64,000 bases of DNA, from assembly GCF_052324685.1 (NCBI RefSeq), contig NC_135214.1:27663739-27727738 (forward strand), in the 5' to 3' direction. The notes beneath the pieces are model-generated. The model made no database searches. It saw only the letters and a program-made list of their open reading frames with translations, and was not told where the DNA came from. The stretch's first letter is position 1. Every line of letters starts with the position of its first letter. Of the stretch, positions 1-19,830 are shown in pieces. Origin of the DNA: Brachyhypopomus gauderio (lineage: Eukaryota > Chordata > Actinopteri > Gymnotiformes > Hypopomidae). A program made the translations under genes and the position numbers.

Positions 1-1
1 G

Positions 2-3000
2 AATGGCTTCGAGTTGGTCTCCGATACCCTGTCCTCCCCGAGGGAAGACCACAGCCACTCGGACTCTGTGCTTAGCTTTGACTGGAGCCAACCCTCCATA
101 ACCCTCCAAGACGAGCCGCTTGAGCTGAAGTGGGACAGCGATAAAGAGGATTCTGAAGATGAGGAATCGGGCCTGGCTATGAAGCACATCCACCCGGAGA
201 GCTCCGCCGTCTCCCTCAGCGTTCCCAACTCCACATCTGCTTCCATGGACACCGAGCCGGACGACTCCCCCATCCTGTCCGACGACATCCTGGCCGCCCG
301 ACTCAAGTTCATCTCCTGCCTGAAGATCCTGACGGCGGAGCTGCGGACGCTCTCCACGGGCTACGAGCTGGACGGGGGCAAGCTGCGAAGCCAGCTGTGT
401 CACTGGCTGGAGCGCGAGGTGATGGCCCTCCAGAGGTGCTGCGGCTACAACCCCAACCTCCAGCGGCTGCCCGGGGGCATCGGCGTGGATCTGGGCCGGG
501 ACGGCGGAGAGGAGCGGAGGGACGAGGGCGACGTCGAGCAGGCCAGGGAGGAGCAGCGCTGGCGCAGGCTCTGGCTCCAGAGGAACCAGCCTTTGCTACG
601 CATCTTCCTCAGCTACTGCAGCCTGCACGGCTCCCACGGAGGAGGTCTGGCCTCCGTCAGGATGGAGCTCATCTTGCTGCTACAGGAATCCCAGCAGGTA
701 ACTTGAAATCATCGCAAGATGTTCGATGTTCATCCGGGTTCACTCTGAGACTCATCCAGTCATAGATGGTCAAACTGTATGTGACGGTCAAGCTGCGTTC
801 AAATGTTCATGGATAATGCAAAGTTTGCAAATGGAAACTTCCATTTAGTGGTCAGGTTTTGTTCTACCAATTAAAAGAATAACAAGGTGGTAGCAACAAG
901 GTTGTGGGTGTGATACCTAGAGAGCATACATGTGTTCATTCTGCTAAATATGTAAATGGTGCCAAATTCTGTACGTGTAAATAGATTTGTGAGAAAGATG
1001 GAGTGTTGCCTAATTTAAGTGATTTAGTCGTATGCAGAATTTTTACAGTTGCTCCCTCACATTTAAGTGTTAAGTATGTTTACAAAATGCAATGTTGATA
1101 TTTGCAAATGGTGATTTATAGTTACATATATTTAAAAAAATTATTCATGAGTTGTTCGCAGTTTTTTTCTCCTCGTCAACACCATTGTTTGGATGGAACC
1201 AGGTACCTGCAGCATTGTAAAATTAGATCAGTCTCAGTAGTCCTCAGCCGATTTATTTCGGAAAGACAAACTGTGGAGTTTCGGCACGAGAAGAAGTGCT
1301 GGGGAAATGTGGGTAGCCCAGCAGAAGTGAGACAGTTCCAGCACCAGCTGACAGATGGAGCTGATGCCCAGGGCCTGTTCTCCTTCCTGCAACACTTCAG
1401 ACAAGCAGCCAGACGCCGGCTCCGTCTGAGAACGCACAGCGTGACACCCCGGCTGTCGCACAAATGGGCAGCCTCCTTCGACTAATCCTAATAGACTTTG
1501 TGTTTTCTGTCTCCTCGCGCTGACAGTGGGGCTTTGCGAAAGACTCCGTTTGAGCTCCACCCCCAACGGAATGTATAACGTCGGTGGCGTCGGTTTGTAA
1601 TGAATTGTGCACATTTTCTTCTGTGAATCAGGATGATAGTACTCAGGTTCAGCAGCAAGCTTCAGTTCCTCTCCTGTTGGCCTGCACCGCTGGCACCAAA
1701 ACGGTGGTGGCCAATCCCATAGTTCACCTGACCAACCTGACGCACGACATACTGCACACCGTTAACAGGCTGGACTCCCCTCCACACCCAGATGTCACTA
1801 ACAACGAGGTGAGCAGCTACCTCCAGAAGGTGCCACAGCACTGGCATTACATAGACTGGAGACAAATCCCTGAAACCTGTTTCAGTTGGAATTCTACACT
1901 AATTGCTTAAATCTAGCAGCAGTTAGAGAATCTGTTTAGTGAACCTAACACTTTTTATACCTTGGAAATGTTCAAATGGATATAAGAAGAAGTGTTGGCC
2001 GTGGTGGTTACCACCACTGTCATGATGAGTTAACACCTTTCTTCAAACTTCCTCTGTTCTCATCCTCCATTTTGAATGGCTCCACTCAGATCTACGTGAT
2101 GCACACCCTGGCTGCCTCCTTGTCCGCCTGCATCTACCAGTGCCTCTGCGATGGCCACAATTACAGGTGGGTCAGGCTCTGTGGGCCGCTTTCATTGTTG
2201 CGGGGCGGTGCCTGACACCCATCCACAGAAAGGCCACTTGGGGCAGACGGCATGCAAACCCCAGAGAGCCTGAAGAATGTTAACAGCACTTTGCCAAAAC
2301 TGTTTTGTTCCGTCTCCTTCTTTTGGGGCCGCTTTTTGACCTCTCGGCAAAGCACATTTCATAAAGCTGTCAGACAAGTTTCTGACCCCCCATGTCAGCT
2401 TTGCTCATAGTGAGTGAATGCCCTTAGACAATGCCCTGTGGCTGGCTAGTGCCGTTTTGTGAAGGGTGTGGAATTCCTTGACATGTAGCCTTTGAGTGGA
2501 TCAGCACACACATACAATCAGATTTAATAATGCAGTTATGTCTGTGAACGTTTTTCTTGTTATATATAAAAAAATTTGTTTTGAGTGGAGCTTTGGTGAG
2601 AAAGAAACTAAATTTACAGGGATACCCTAAAATGTTTTTGGAATTTATGAACTACTGTTTTGGAGCTACTTGGAGGTTTACACAATGAGTTTAGGTTTTA
2701 TTAGCTTTATATTGCGTCCTTAATAAACCTGCAACCTCTTTCTTCTTGCAGCCACATCAACCAGTTCACAGGCACGGTGTACCAGAGCGTCCTGCTCTCC
2801 CATCAGCACCCTGTGCGAACACTCAGCATGGACGAGGCTGTCCTCCCCAACACCTCTCCAGCACAGTGGCCTGGTGAACTACTCTCTCCTATATTTGGCT
2901 TTATGTTCTCTCCACTGCCAGAACACTCCCGGTCCTTATTTAAATCACTTTTAGCAGCACATTGCATTCTAGAGTTAGTGAGCACTCCACCTGTCATTCT

Positions 3001-6000
3001 GTCCATGTGCCCAACTCCCTCTGGGCGATTGGCCGTGCTTTTACTCTTTCTGTGATTCATATCGCCCCCTTCAGGTATCGGTGCTTTAGTGCGCTTCCTG
3101 AGCAGTGTTGGAGATGAGAACCAGCCGGGCCTGGGAGTGCTGCTGTGTGAGATCCTCACCGCCGTCTACCTCAGCCTCTTCGTGCACGGCCTGGCCACCC
3201 ACTCCAGCCACGAGCTCTTCCGCATTGCGGCCCACTCTGTCAACAGCAACCTGTGGGTGGCTGTGTTCGGTGGGGGGGCTCGCCTCCCTGTAATAGACAA
3301 GTCGAGCCCATCCTCAGGTGTGTGTTTGTGTTTGTGGGGGGAGCGTTGGTGAGACTTTTGAAGAGAACTGCTTATATAATGGGTGTTGCAGCTAAGAATC
3401 TAAGGCATTTATTCAATGTTTTCTGCTGCACCGGTTTATGGCACATACTGTAATTCTTCTTGTAGACTTTCATTGTTCGGCTCAAGAACTGTTTCATGCT
3501 CCTGATAATGGTGTCCTGTGTTTAGTCAGTTTCTAACTTCCCTGCATTAAAGACACACTTGTGTTGTGTGTGTCCGGAGTCTCGGGGCTTGTCCAGTCAG
3601 GTGACTCTCCTGTGTCTTTAGTGCCAGCCACGCCGGAGGAGCAGGAACGCAAGCAGAGGCGATTCAAGGTGCGTTCTCCCAGGAGCAGCTCCAGGGAGGC
3701 GCCAGACAGCCCTGCCAGCCCTGCCAGCCCCAGCCCTGTGCTCGAGCAGGAGGCGTCCGTCTTTAAAGAGCGCTTTGTGCCCCCCGAGCTCAGTATCTGG
3801 GACTACTTTATTACAAAGGTACAGGATGCTTTGTTTTCCTTGTGGGGTTTTTCTGTCGGGTTTTTTTTTTTTTTTTTGGCAGGGAGCCGGTCACTGATTT
3901 GAAATCCCGTGCAAATTTGCTGTTCTGTGTTCATGTGATCTCCCAAAGTCCTTCCTGCCGCCGTCTGCCAGCCAGGGCGAGTACGATTCAGAGGAAAGCC
4001 AGGGAAGTGAGGACGAGGAGGATGAGGAGGAAGACGAGGAGATCGGAGAATCTTTTGATGCCATTTCTCCCCTTCAGGAGCATTCCAACAACAACTCCTA
4101 CAGGTGAGTCGGACTGCCCGTTTGCTAAGGAGCTCTACATGGCCAGTCACCTTGTGTTTCTCTGCCTTGCCTTCAGAATACCAGATTTCATTAAATGCTA
4201 ATTAATGAATAAAATTAGCTTGAATGTTAATTGAATGCAAATTTCTTTCCTCTTCAGCTGGTGTTTGATGCGCTTGGCAATGGTGCAGCTGGTGCTGGTG
4301 AACCTGAAATCGTTCTATCCCATGGCGGGCCACGACCTGTTGGGTAAGACGGTTGCGGTTAAGCAGAATTTCATCCTACCATGCGTTCATGACTAGGAAA
4401 AGGGCTTTTGTTTGTTCAGTTTGGTTGCATCGTTTTCTCACCTGCCGCGTTGTCGTGCGTGTGCTCATTTGGACGTCTGGCTTCCAGACCTGCCTGTCTG
4501 TTCCCCGCTGTGCCACTCCGTACTGAAGACTCTCCAGCGCTGGGAGCAGGTGTTGCAGAAGAGGCTGGAGATCTTTGGAGGGCCACCGTCGAAATACATC
4601 TCCACACAGGCCATTGACGAGGCCATGGCGTCAGGACCTGCTCTTCTCCGACACAAGTCCCTATTGGAGCCCACTAACACACCTTTCAGGTATGTCGTGA
4701 TAAGCAGGCTTTGTTTTCAAATACACACAGCCTTTAACTATGTTCCTACGCCCTACGATATTCAATAAACTACTTGATATTCATAAGCTACTTGAAACGA
4801 GTGGAAGTGTTTTTAAAGAGGCTCTTGTACACTGCTTGTTAATCCTTCAGGTCCCGGCATCGCTCGGTCCTTCCTGTGAAGAGACTGTGGCAGTTCTTGG
4901 TCAAGCAGGAGGAGGTGCAGGACATCTTCATCCGCAACATCTTTACCAAGAAGCGGGACCAGAATGAGGTACTCACTCGTCCACAAGCTCCATCAAGAGC
5001 GATGGCACTGCCCTTTCCACACTGTCAGTATTTTTAAAGCTGGAGGCTAGATTGATTTATTTATTTTGCATACAGTAGTACCTTTTTCTCATAAAAAAAA
5101 TGCATAGTGCTTCAAGAATAATCTTTGTCTGTTCATGTGCCATCAGCTTTGATTGTGTTGTCTTTTAGTACTGAATTTTTGTAACCAGCATCCTGGTAAT
5201 TTTGTTATTTGTGTACCGTCTGCTTAACGTGTTTTTTGGAATTAACAGTCTAATTCTGCATTTTTCTGAGTCCCATTGATTTGCATGTTTCATCACATTT
5301 CTCCGTCTGACTTTTTTCGTGGCTTTTTTTGAATGATTAAGTCGGTTGAGGACTGCACAGACAATATGAGATATTCAGGGACGGAGGAGCCTGGCCTCAA
5401 TCAGGTACTGCTGGCCGAAACCTGGGGAGGGGGGTGGTGGGAGTGGAAGTGACTCCAACCAATGTGACATGATCTAGTTAGCCAAGTGTTGAGAAAGGGT
5501 AAAAAAAGGTCTTTTAAGGTCCCCTTTAATCTGGACAATGGTATGTGTAAACAGCCTCTAATACATGTTTTTACAGTGCAAACTCCCATTGAGCATTTGC
5601 AGTTCCGATTCCTGTTGTATTTGTAATTATTCCTTTCACATAAGCCTGGATAAGGAAATGCCGTTTGTGAATTTTTTGGCTAATAGCATCTTGATCTCAC
5701 CACATCACTCTCAAAGTGCACAACATAACGCTAGTTTGAGTACTAAAAACCAACATGTTTTAAACATGCACGTAATGGCTTTTATGGATATTGTGTATGG
5801 ACACTTTTGCCAATGTCACAAACCTAAATCAGACACATTTAAAAAGTATAATACTATCTGACTTACAGTAAGCATGTTCCATCTGTAATTTGTTATAATT
5901 GAATGTTGACCAAGCGGTTAGTGCTGTAGCAAGTCACATGTGAAAACTGAACTTCTGGATAATTATATGTTGTGCATCTTGGTTCTTGACCACACGTCCA

Positions 6001-9000
6001 GAAGCAAACAACCCTCTGGGGGAGAAATGTATCTGATTCTCAGGGTGTCCTGAGACATTTCATGAATGTTACAATAGTGGATGTGGTAGATGATGCAGAA
6101 AGAAATGAATAGAATAAGATCTATAGTTTCTTTTTAATTGAACATTAAAAAAATATATTTTCTTTGTCTGATATTTCGCATGAATATCCCAGGACCAGAA
6201 TACTCCATGCTAACACACAACTAATTCAGATACCTAATTCGGCTACTAAGAATGCAGCTTGGTCCCGTCCCCATGAGCCATGTCCAGTGGCTCTCGTAAC
6301 ACTGTTACAGTGCGAAGATCACTGTGGACACAAGGTAAATGTTGGTGTCCTGGCGAGGCGTGGAGTTGACTACTGTATCTCCCACAGATCGAAGCAGAAC
6401 TGGGTTACCCCGGGGGGAAAGCACGAATCATCCACAAAGAGTCTGACATCATCACGGCCTTCGCCATCAACAAGGTGCGAGGGGGTCGAGGGAAGATCGG
6501 CAGTTTTCCCGCCGAAGCTCGACAAAATGAGAAAAAAAGTCTTAAATTCCCTTTCGCCTTTGCAGGCCAATCGGAACTGCCTGGTGATCGCCTCCACCCA
6601 CGACATCCAGGAGCTGGACGTGTCCTCCATCCTGGCCACTCAGATCCTCACGTGGGTGGACGATGAGGCGGAGACGGAGGTGAAAGGGTGAGTGTATCTA
6701 TAATGTTCACTTCCCTTCTCTGGAGGCGTTTTTCTGGGAGGTGTAGTGGGGGGGGGGGGGGGTGGTTGGTACGTTTAGTTTTGGCACTTGCCTCTGAAAC
6801 AGGAATGCTGAGAATCCTTTTGTCAAAACCGCCTGAGCAAGAAGAATGCATAAATGTGTAGTGTGGGTGGGTGGGGTGAGTCCAAATCTGGTCCAAATCT
6901 GCCTTTTTCTTTACTCCTGTTGTGTTCTGGAACAGGGCAGCGGCATTATGGCTCTCGAGGGGGCTGCAAATGCAAGTTCCTGTCGTCTTTACCTGTCCTG
7001 CACAATGAGTTCTGAATGTGAATGAGCTTCATAAATGTGAACTTTTATACCTGCTTTATACCCTGGTCTAGACAATTAAATTGTTACCACGAGCAGTCGT
7101 AAGGATCTGCTTGAATGTTCTAAAAGCAGTGATCCAGTTCAGGTCCAAAAGAAGGATGAGATTGGTGTGATGCAGCCTAGACTTGCATGGCTCATTTGGA
7201 CGCGCGTCGTGTCTTGTGATGGATTTCAGCGGAGATGATTTCCTGGTGGTCCATTCTCGGGACGACTTCAACACCCTGCATGGCACCACGCCCTACACCC
7301 ACAGCAGCCCCGGCACCCCCATCAACATGCCCTGGTTGGGAAGCCATCAGACGGGCAGAGGAGCAGCCATGGTGAGCACTCCCATGGTCCTCCACCCCGC
7401 TGCTATCGAGCCCCTCCACCTTTCCTACGCCGGCCCCAGCTGCCACGGCCTAACACACCCCCCCCTTTATTTAGTCTGCCATGTCATAAAGTGTCGTCTT
7501 GTGGGGAGTTACAATGTGTTCACAAGCAATACGTTCGTTTAGCAAATCTGGCGAACACTGAGCGTGAAGTGTCGTCTAAATTGCTGCAACGTGTTTCGTG
7601 GAGTCGACGATTCCATTCAGGGTTCTCACGGTCTCACCTTTGTCCTATTGTGTAGCTGATCAAACGGAACATCACCAACGTGAGGCGGATGACGTCCCAC
7701 CCTACCCTGCCCTACTGTAAGTGACACCAGGCCTTTCTTCCTGTAATAGGATGAGAGCGGCTCACGCGAGTCGAGTTCCTCTCGTGGCGTGTGTGAGCTA
7801 ATCTTTTCCAGCGCAAAAGACAAATCCCCTTTAAACGGTCTCATTATCGTCAGCGTAGTCCCTTTTCCGGGTCAGGGAGGTTTTCGTGAGAGTTTCATAG
7901 GCGGCGCAGTCATGTTTTCCCACGTGCTGGTGGTGATGGGCTCTTCTCTTTGCCCACAGACCTCACGGGCGCTCAGGACGGCAGCGTGCGCATGTTCGAG
8001 TGGGGACACTCGCAGCAGATCGTCTGCTTCAGGAGCCCTGGGAACTCCAGGGTTACAAGGATCAGGTTTAACTACCAAGGGAATAAGGTGAGTGCAACAT
8101 GTCCTGCGATGGTGGTGTTGGAACACCATAAGAACTGCATTCAACTGCATGGGGGCAGTCATGGCCAGGTGGTTAGGGAACTGGTCTTGTGACCGGAGGG
8201 TCGTGGGTTCGATCCCCAGACCTGAGGCCATGACTGAGGTGCCCCTGAGCAAGGCACTTAACCTTCAATTGTTCACTTGTGTATATAAAAAGAGATAAAA
8301 TGTAAGTCGCTCTGGATAAGGGCGTCTGCCAAATGCCATAAATGTAAATTCAAATTCAGATCACTTTTCTTGGATACAATAGAATATTTGTCACGTTCTT
8401 ATAATAGTATGTGACCTATTTTATTTGACACTTCCTCAGTTTGGTATAGTTGATGCAGACGGGGCACTTAGTCTCTGGCAGACTAATACTTCAGGGGCCG
8501 CACCAAAACCATACCTGGTAAGTGAAGGTAGCTTTGGGTGGTGGTCCAAACACTTGGTCCTTTATGTTGAAGCAGTGACGACTGTTTTATTTCCTACGTA
8601 GACACTGCAGTGCCACAACAAAACGGCTCATGACTTTGTATTTGTGGGCTCCTCCTCCCTCATCGCCACTGCAGGCCTGTCCACTGACAACAGGTACACT
8701 GTGCACAACCGGCACTCAACCTTTTTATTTGTAAGTTTGTTTGAGAAGCATTGGTTCACTCTTTCTTCAATACACCAACCAGCTAAAGAGACAACTGGCC
8801 ACTTTTCAGTTAAACAAAGCCACAGCAAGTGAAGTTGTCTTCTCTATCTCTCTAATTCTCTCTCCCTCTCTCCCTCCTTTCTTTTGTTCCCACAGAAATG
8901 TTTGTTTGTGGGATACTCTGGTGGCCCCATCCAGCAGCTTGGTTCACGGTAAGCCAAGCACGTCTCTTCTATCACACACACGCAGCACCCCGCGTTCCGT

Positions 9001-10102
9001 CTGTCCCGCGTAACCCGGGGAGGGGGGGGCGTTGTGTGATCGCAGGCTTCAGCTGCCACGAGTCTGGCGCCACCGTGCTCCTTCTGGCACCCAGACAGCA
9101 GCTGCTGATCAGCGGTGGGAGGAAAGGCTGGATCAGCGTGCTGGATCTCACGCAGAAGCTCCAGCGCCAGTGCTTCCAGGCCCACGACTCGCCCGTCAAA
9201 GCCCTGGCAGTGGACGCCACCGAGGAGCGATTCGTCAGCGGCTCGGCCGAGGGCAACATCAAGGTATCGGGGGGGGGCTCCGTGCCAGGACTGATGGTGA
9301 TATTGTGTTTACTTTGGACGGTCATCAGACCTCTATCGTACTTGTTTTAGATACTGGACGGTCACAAAGGTATCAGACCTCTACCGTACGTGTTTTAGAT
9401 ACTGGACGGTCACAAACATCAGACCTCTACCGTACTTGTTTTAGATACTGGACGGTCACAAACATCAGACCTCTACCGTACTTGTTTTAGATATTGGATG
9501 GTCACAAAGGTATCAGACCTCTACCGTACTTGTTTTAGATACTGGACGGTCACAAACATCAGACCTCTACCGTACTTGTTTTAGATATTGGATGGTCACA
9601 AAGGTATCAGACCTCTACCGTACGTGTTTTAGATATTGGACGGTCACAAAGGCATCAGACATCTACCGTACTTGTTTTAGATATTGGACGGTCACAAAGG
9701 CATCAGACCTCTACCGTACTTGTTTTAGATATTGGACGGTCACAAAGGCATCAGACCTCTACCGTACTTGTTTTAGATATTGGACGGTCACAAAGGCATC
9801 AGACCTCTACCGTACTTGTTTTAGATACTGGACGGTCACAAACATCAGACCTCTACCGTACTTGTTCTGCGCAGGTATGGAGCATGTCCACCCAGGGCCT
9901 GCTGCACACCTTCCTGAACGAGCACGCACGCCAGTCCATCTTCCGCAACCTGGGCACGGGCGTCATGCAGGTGGAGACGGCGCCGGGCAACCACATGTTC
10001 TCCTGCGGTGCCGACGGCACCATGAAGATGCGGGTCCTCCCCGACTGTTTCAGCGCCGCCTACTGCAACGCCCCCAAGAGCGACGTCAGGTTCATCATGT
10101 AG
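2..10102 (+). CDS. DMXL1: DMXL1 (Dmx-like 1), C-terminal 1114 residues, 5' part outside window
   Basis: Rabconnectin-3/Rav1-family WD-repeat protein; family members promote V-ATPase assembly on endosomal membranes. Twenty-one exons join in frame: 2-697, 1632-1808, 2090-2166, 2752-2873, 3075-3317, 3622-3818, 3949-4103, 4258-4343, 4488-4689, 4851-4968, 5342-5404, 6388-6474, 6566-6687, 7230-7371, 7656-7716, 7960-8087, 8440-8517, 8602-8693, 8896-8948, 9046-9263, 9875-10102 (3345 nt, stop TAG). All introns are GT-AG. The first part is the helical Rav1-like region with an acidic run (exon 3949-4103). The last roughly 350 residues carry WD40 repeats, with motifs such as DGSVRMFEWG, DGALSLWQ, RNVCLWD and GNIKVWS, ending DVRFIM. 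The window opens inside an exon, so about 60% of the protein, if of usual family length (about 3000 aa), lies to the left. DMXL1 is preferred over the paralogue DMXL2 because HSD17B4 is the neighbour; this rests on synteny. Confidence 0.93.
8151..8348 (+). repeat. tRNA-derived SINE in a DMXL1 intron
   Basis: The head shows a pol III type-2 promoter: an A-box-like stretch near 8164-8185 and an excellent B box, GGTTCGATCCC, at 8206-8216. The body follows, then a 3' tail at about 8301-8348 (GTAAGTCGCTCTGGATAAGG and onward) of the type shared by teleost SINEs and their partner LINEs. It fills more than half of the 352-bp intron between the exons ending at 8087 and starting at 8440. Same orientation as the gene. 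No clean target-site duplication could be picked out. Confidence 0.85.
9314..9866 (+). repeat. Minisatellite, about 12 copies of a 46/48-bp unit, DMXL1 last intron
   Basis: The unit runs from CAGACCTCTACCGTACTTGT through TTTAGATACTGGACGGTCAC and recurs about every 48 bp, or 46 bp where AAAGGTATC or AAAGGCATC is shortened to AAACATC. The array fills nearly the whole intron between the exons ending at 9263 and starting at 9875. The last, partial copy merges into the real splice acceptor. The repeated 16-residue reading frame it creates is an artefact of the 48-bp period. Confidence 0.95.
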
Positions 10103-11991
10103 CGCCCTGTGGAGCACCGAGCCACTTTTGCACATTGGTAAGATGAGCAATATGAAGACGGAAGGAGAGGGGCGGAGTTTGAAGACCCGACGAAGACGGG
10201 GCTCCGTGGTGAGCAACGTCCGCTTCAGACGTCTAAAAGACTGAGTTGATACTCTGATGGAGGTGGTGATGAAGCTAGAGAATTAGCCACTCTGTACAAC
10301 CTGTATCAGGATCAAAATTAGACTGATCATTATACTTAAGCACACTATAGGAGATATTGTTCATCCCTTTTTGAAATACATGGGCCATTAAATCACAAAG
10401 TTTCTATATATATATCTATCTATATATTCGAGAAGTAAGCCTTAAATAATCAAATAATTGCTAAGCAGTGTTGTGATTGTGGTTTAGACTAAATAGTGAT
10501 AAGTGTCCTTATATTTATACTTAAAAGGCATCAAACCTGGACCGCCGCACCTGGACACTTATTGGTTCAAGGGAGGTTTGTGATATCATTTGCATTCTGT
10601 GCTTAGGACTTTGTGACCCATCTTGCATATAACTAGGTTTGCTAGTTTATACTTGTATTCCTAAATATGGTATCAACCAGGTATTCTGTATTACTAGCAG
10701 ATAAACAGTATTTAGTTAGTTGCCTGGTTGTAATTGGTTACATTCTGGGCGTGTACAGTCATTATGTATTTCAATACAGGCAATCATACATTTTGATGGT
10801 TCCCCAAAATTGACATTATAACAATTCATTATGTATCTGTAGTAAACATGATTATAGCGGACGGCTAAAATTCATAATCCAAAGCACTTTGCTTCATTCA
10901 AGCCATAGATTTTTTTCTCTTGCATTCGTGCTAAACTGGAAGTAACATTCCATAATTCGTTATAATAAACTGTTCTCTCCAACAAAAAATATTTTGCAGA
11001 TATTGGTCAATTGGTGTCTGGTCGACATCTAATTGTCTCTAGACTTGAAAAAACTTCAGTGTCAGTCCTGGAGGATTTCAGCACTACATGGCTGGTCTTT
11101 TTTTTTCTTTCTTTCTTTCAACCATGGCTAATAAACAAGGCCTTCACGAGTTGAAGGAGTTGCGTCGTGGCAAGGAGAATGCTTAACAGGGCTGGGCTAG
11201 GAGTAATATCCTTCCTCTGTCATGCTGCCAAAGTCAAAACATTATCACTTCTATGCCTTTTGCTTATTATTTTATGACTTGTTCTTTGAATTCAAGGTAA
11301 TGGGTGCACACTGTTGGCCCATGGTGGATTAGCGCAGACTGAAGTTCTACTGTCAGCCTTCTGCTTCATGAGGACTGATTGCAGTCAGCCTTTGCACAAG
11401 AATCAAACTCGATTGATGTAAAAATGTATATCGGCTTTATACTGGGGGACGCGACTGAAGAGAATAAAACAATTTTATTTCCTATGTAAATACAGATTCA
11501 GGGTGTAAATGAAACGCCTGCTTATCTGCTGACCATATGAAAACCATTTAACATAAGAATATTTATTACTAGTGTATAATTTAGATTAGAACGTAATATT
11601 TGACATATCGTTGTTTTAGAAATGCCATCATGGTACCACCATGCTCCTTATGCTTAGTTTATTGCCATGAGATTGACCTCACCATGCACAAACCTCACAC
11701 AGCAGTGTCATTCATGTGAAGGTACACTTTTAAACCTTAATATCTAGAAATATTTATCATTTAGGATTTTTTTTATTATTTAAATGAAATATTTAGGATG
11801 ACTGGATGAAATCGGTTATTTGCTTCATGATGTGAAGACGGAATCAGTTGCAGTTATGTAATGTGTAGCTTCTCAAGCGTTCTCCCTTTAACCTCTCAAA
11901 TGTGAATATACACACAAATCTAATTTTATAAGCATAAAGATTATTGTAAATTGAACTATGTAATATATACCTAATGTAATGGTATAATAAA
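10103..11991 (+). other. DMXL1: DMXL1 3' untranslated region with candidate poly(A) signals
   Basis: AT-rich, non-coding sequence directly after the DMXL1 stop codon. AATAAA hexamers lie at 10964-10969, 11463-11468 and 11986-11991, so alternative ends of about 0.9, 1.4 and 1.9 kb are possible. Which is used cannot be told from sequence. No ORF or repeat of note is seen here. The segment 11992-12640 up to the HSD17B4 poly(A) signal is also AT-rich and featureless; the two genes converge there. Confidence 0.6.
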
Positions 11992-12649
11992 TCAAGTTGA
12001 TGCAACATTTATAATGTGTGTGCAGAAGTTTTGTCATTTACTTCATAGTAACATACTTAGTTGTATTTTGTTACACAAAAATGAACTTTATTACAAATTA
12101 GAAGTCCATATTAAACATTCTATATTTAAGACTAAGCCTAGGGTCATGCCAAGTAGCAGATCACAGCAGTCAGGTTACTAGAAGTTACAACTTTTAAATG
12201 TACACCCCTTTCCTAGCATAAATTCTGTATTAATTTTCATTAATATATAGTTTGGAAACCATGACTAAAGTCACAGAGATGTATTATTGAAGAGATTAGA
12301 ACAAATCCATAACATGGCAACTGCTCACACTTTCCACTGATTAAGTGGGGAAAAAAAACTAATTTTATGATTACCTGACTAGCTAGGGGCAGCTTTGGGT
12401 AAAGATTCAAACCAGCTTAGCCTATTTGGATAAATATCAAGGCTGCCATATTGTAACCTGATACTAAGACCTCCAACCTACTGAGCTTAACCTTAATTTG
12501 ATTAGGGTGGACTGTAAAAGAAAAAAAAAAACACTGTAAAGTACCGAACAATTGTGCTAGTAATGATTTACAGGTAAAATGGAGTTACTACCACATCTGT
12601 AATTCTTGGAGCACACTAGGTAGATTTTTCTTCATTCTATAAATTATTT

Positions 12650-12811
12650 TTTATTAGTAGTGTAGGAAAATGCTATCATTCTCATATTAGAGCTTAAATG
12701 CCACTGCAGACTCTAGCTTCTAGAAATGATCAGGATCACTGGTACACGCTTGATGAAAGTGTGGTGCGGGTTGCAGCTGCATGGCTCTCGGCTGCTGGGT
12801 GGTTTCGAAGC
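12650..12811 (-). other. HSD17B4: HSD17B4 3' untranslated region with AATAAA
   Basis: Downstream of the HSD17B4 stop, on the minus strand, AATAAA reads at 12650-12655 (TTTATT on plus). That implies a 3'UTR of about 180 nt. A further minus-strand signal near 12086 could give a longer form that would overlap the end of DMXL1 transcripts. Confidence 0.55.
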
Positions 12812-19704
<6,893 letters not shown>

Positions 19705-19830
19705 GGCGCAAACACCCTGGACACGGCGGACACACTCACAGTGAAGTTGATCTTACTTTTCACCTACTTCCTGCATCGGACCTCATCACGTGATGCCAGC
19801 AGCCAATCGGACGCTTGAGAACAAACGCCG
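19705..19830 (-). promoter_or_regulatory. HSD17B4: Probable HSD17B4 promoter with E-box palindrome and CCAAT
   Basis: Immediately 5' of the HSD17B4 start codon lies a palindromic TCACGTGA (19786-19793), a USF/TFE-type E-box. About 10 bp farther upstream is a CCAAT pentamer (19803-19807, plus strand), a possible NF-Y site. The segment is richer in GC and CpG than the flanking AT-rich DNA. The transcription start was not determined. Confidence 0.45.

Noticed and set aside
6164..6691. 175-codon plus frame in DMXL1
   Set aside because: It joins intron sequence to one exon and passes out of frame through another; the two exons 6388-6474 and 6566-6687 explain the coding signal.
8151..8348. A genuine tRNA gene
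   Set aside because: The B box is good, but the acceptor stem and anticodon arm do not pair, and the typical SINE body and tail follow.
9314..9866. Regular repeats that might suggest a CRISPR array
   Set aside because: The units are contiguous with no unique spacers and lie inside a vertebrate intron; this is a minisatellite.
9592..10146. 184-codon frame with a repeated 16-residue motif (WTVTKASDLYRTCFRY)
   Set aside because: It is the 48-bp intronic minisatellite read in one frame, running out of frame into the last DMXL1 exon; the true frame there gives the WD-repeat C-terminus.
10103..12640. Search for TNFAIP8, which lies between DMXL1 and HSD17B4 in human
   Set aside because: No frame with TNFAIP8-like sequence in either strand; the stretch is UTR and AT-rich spacer.
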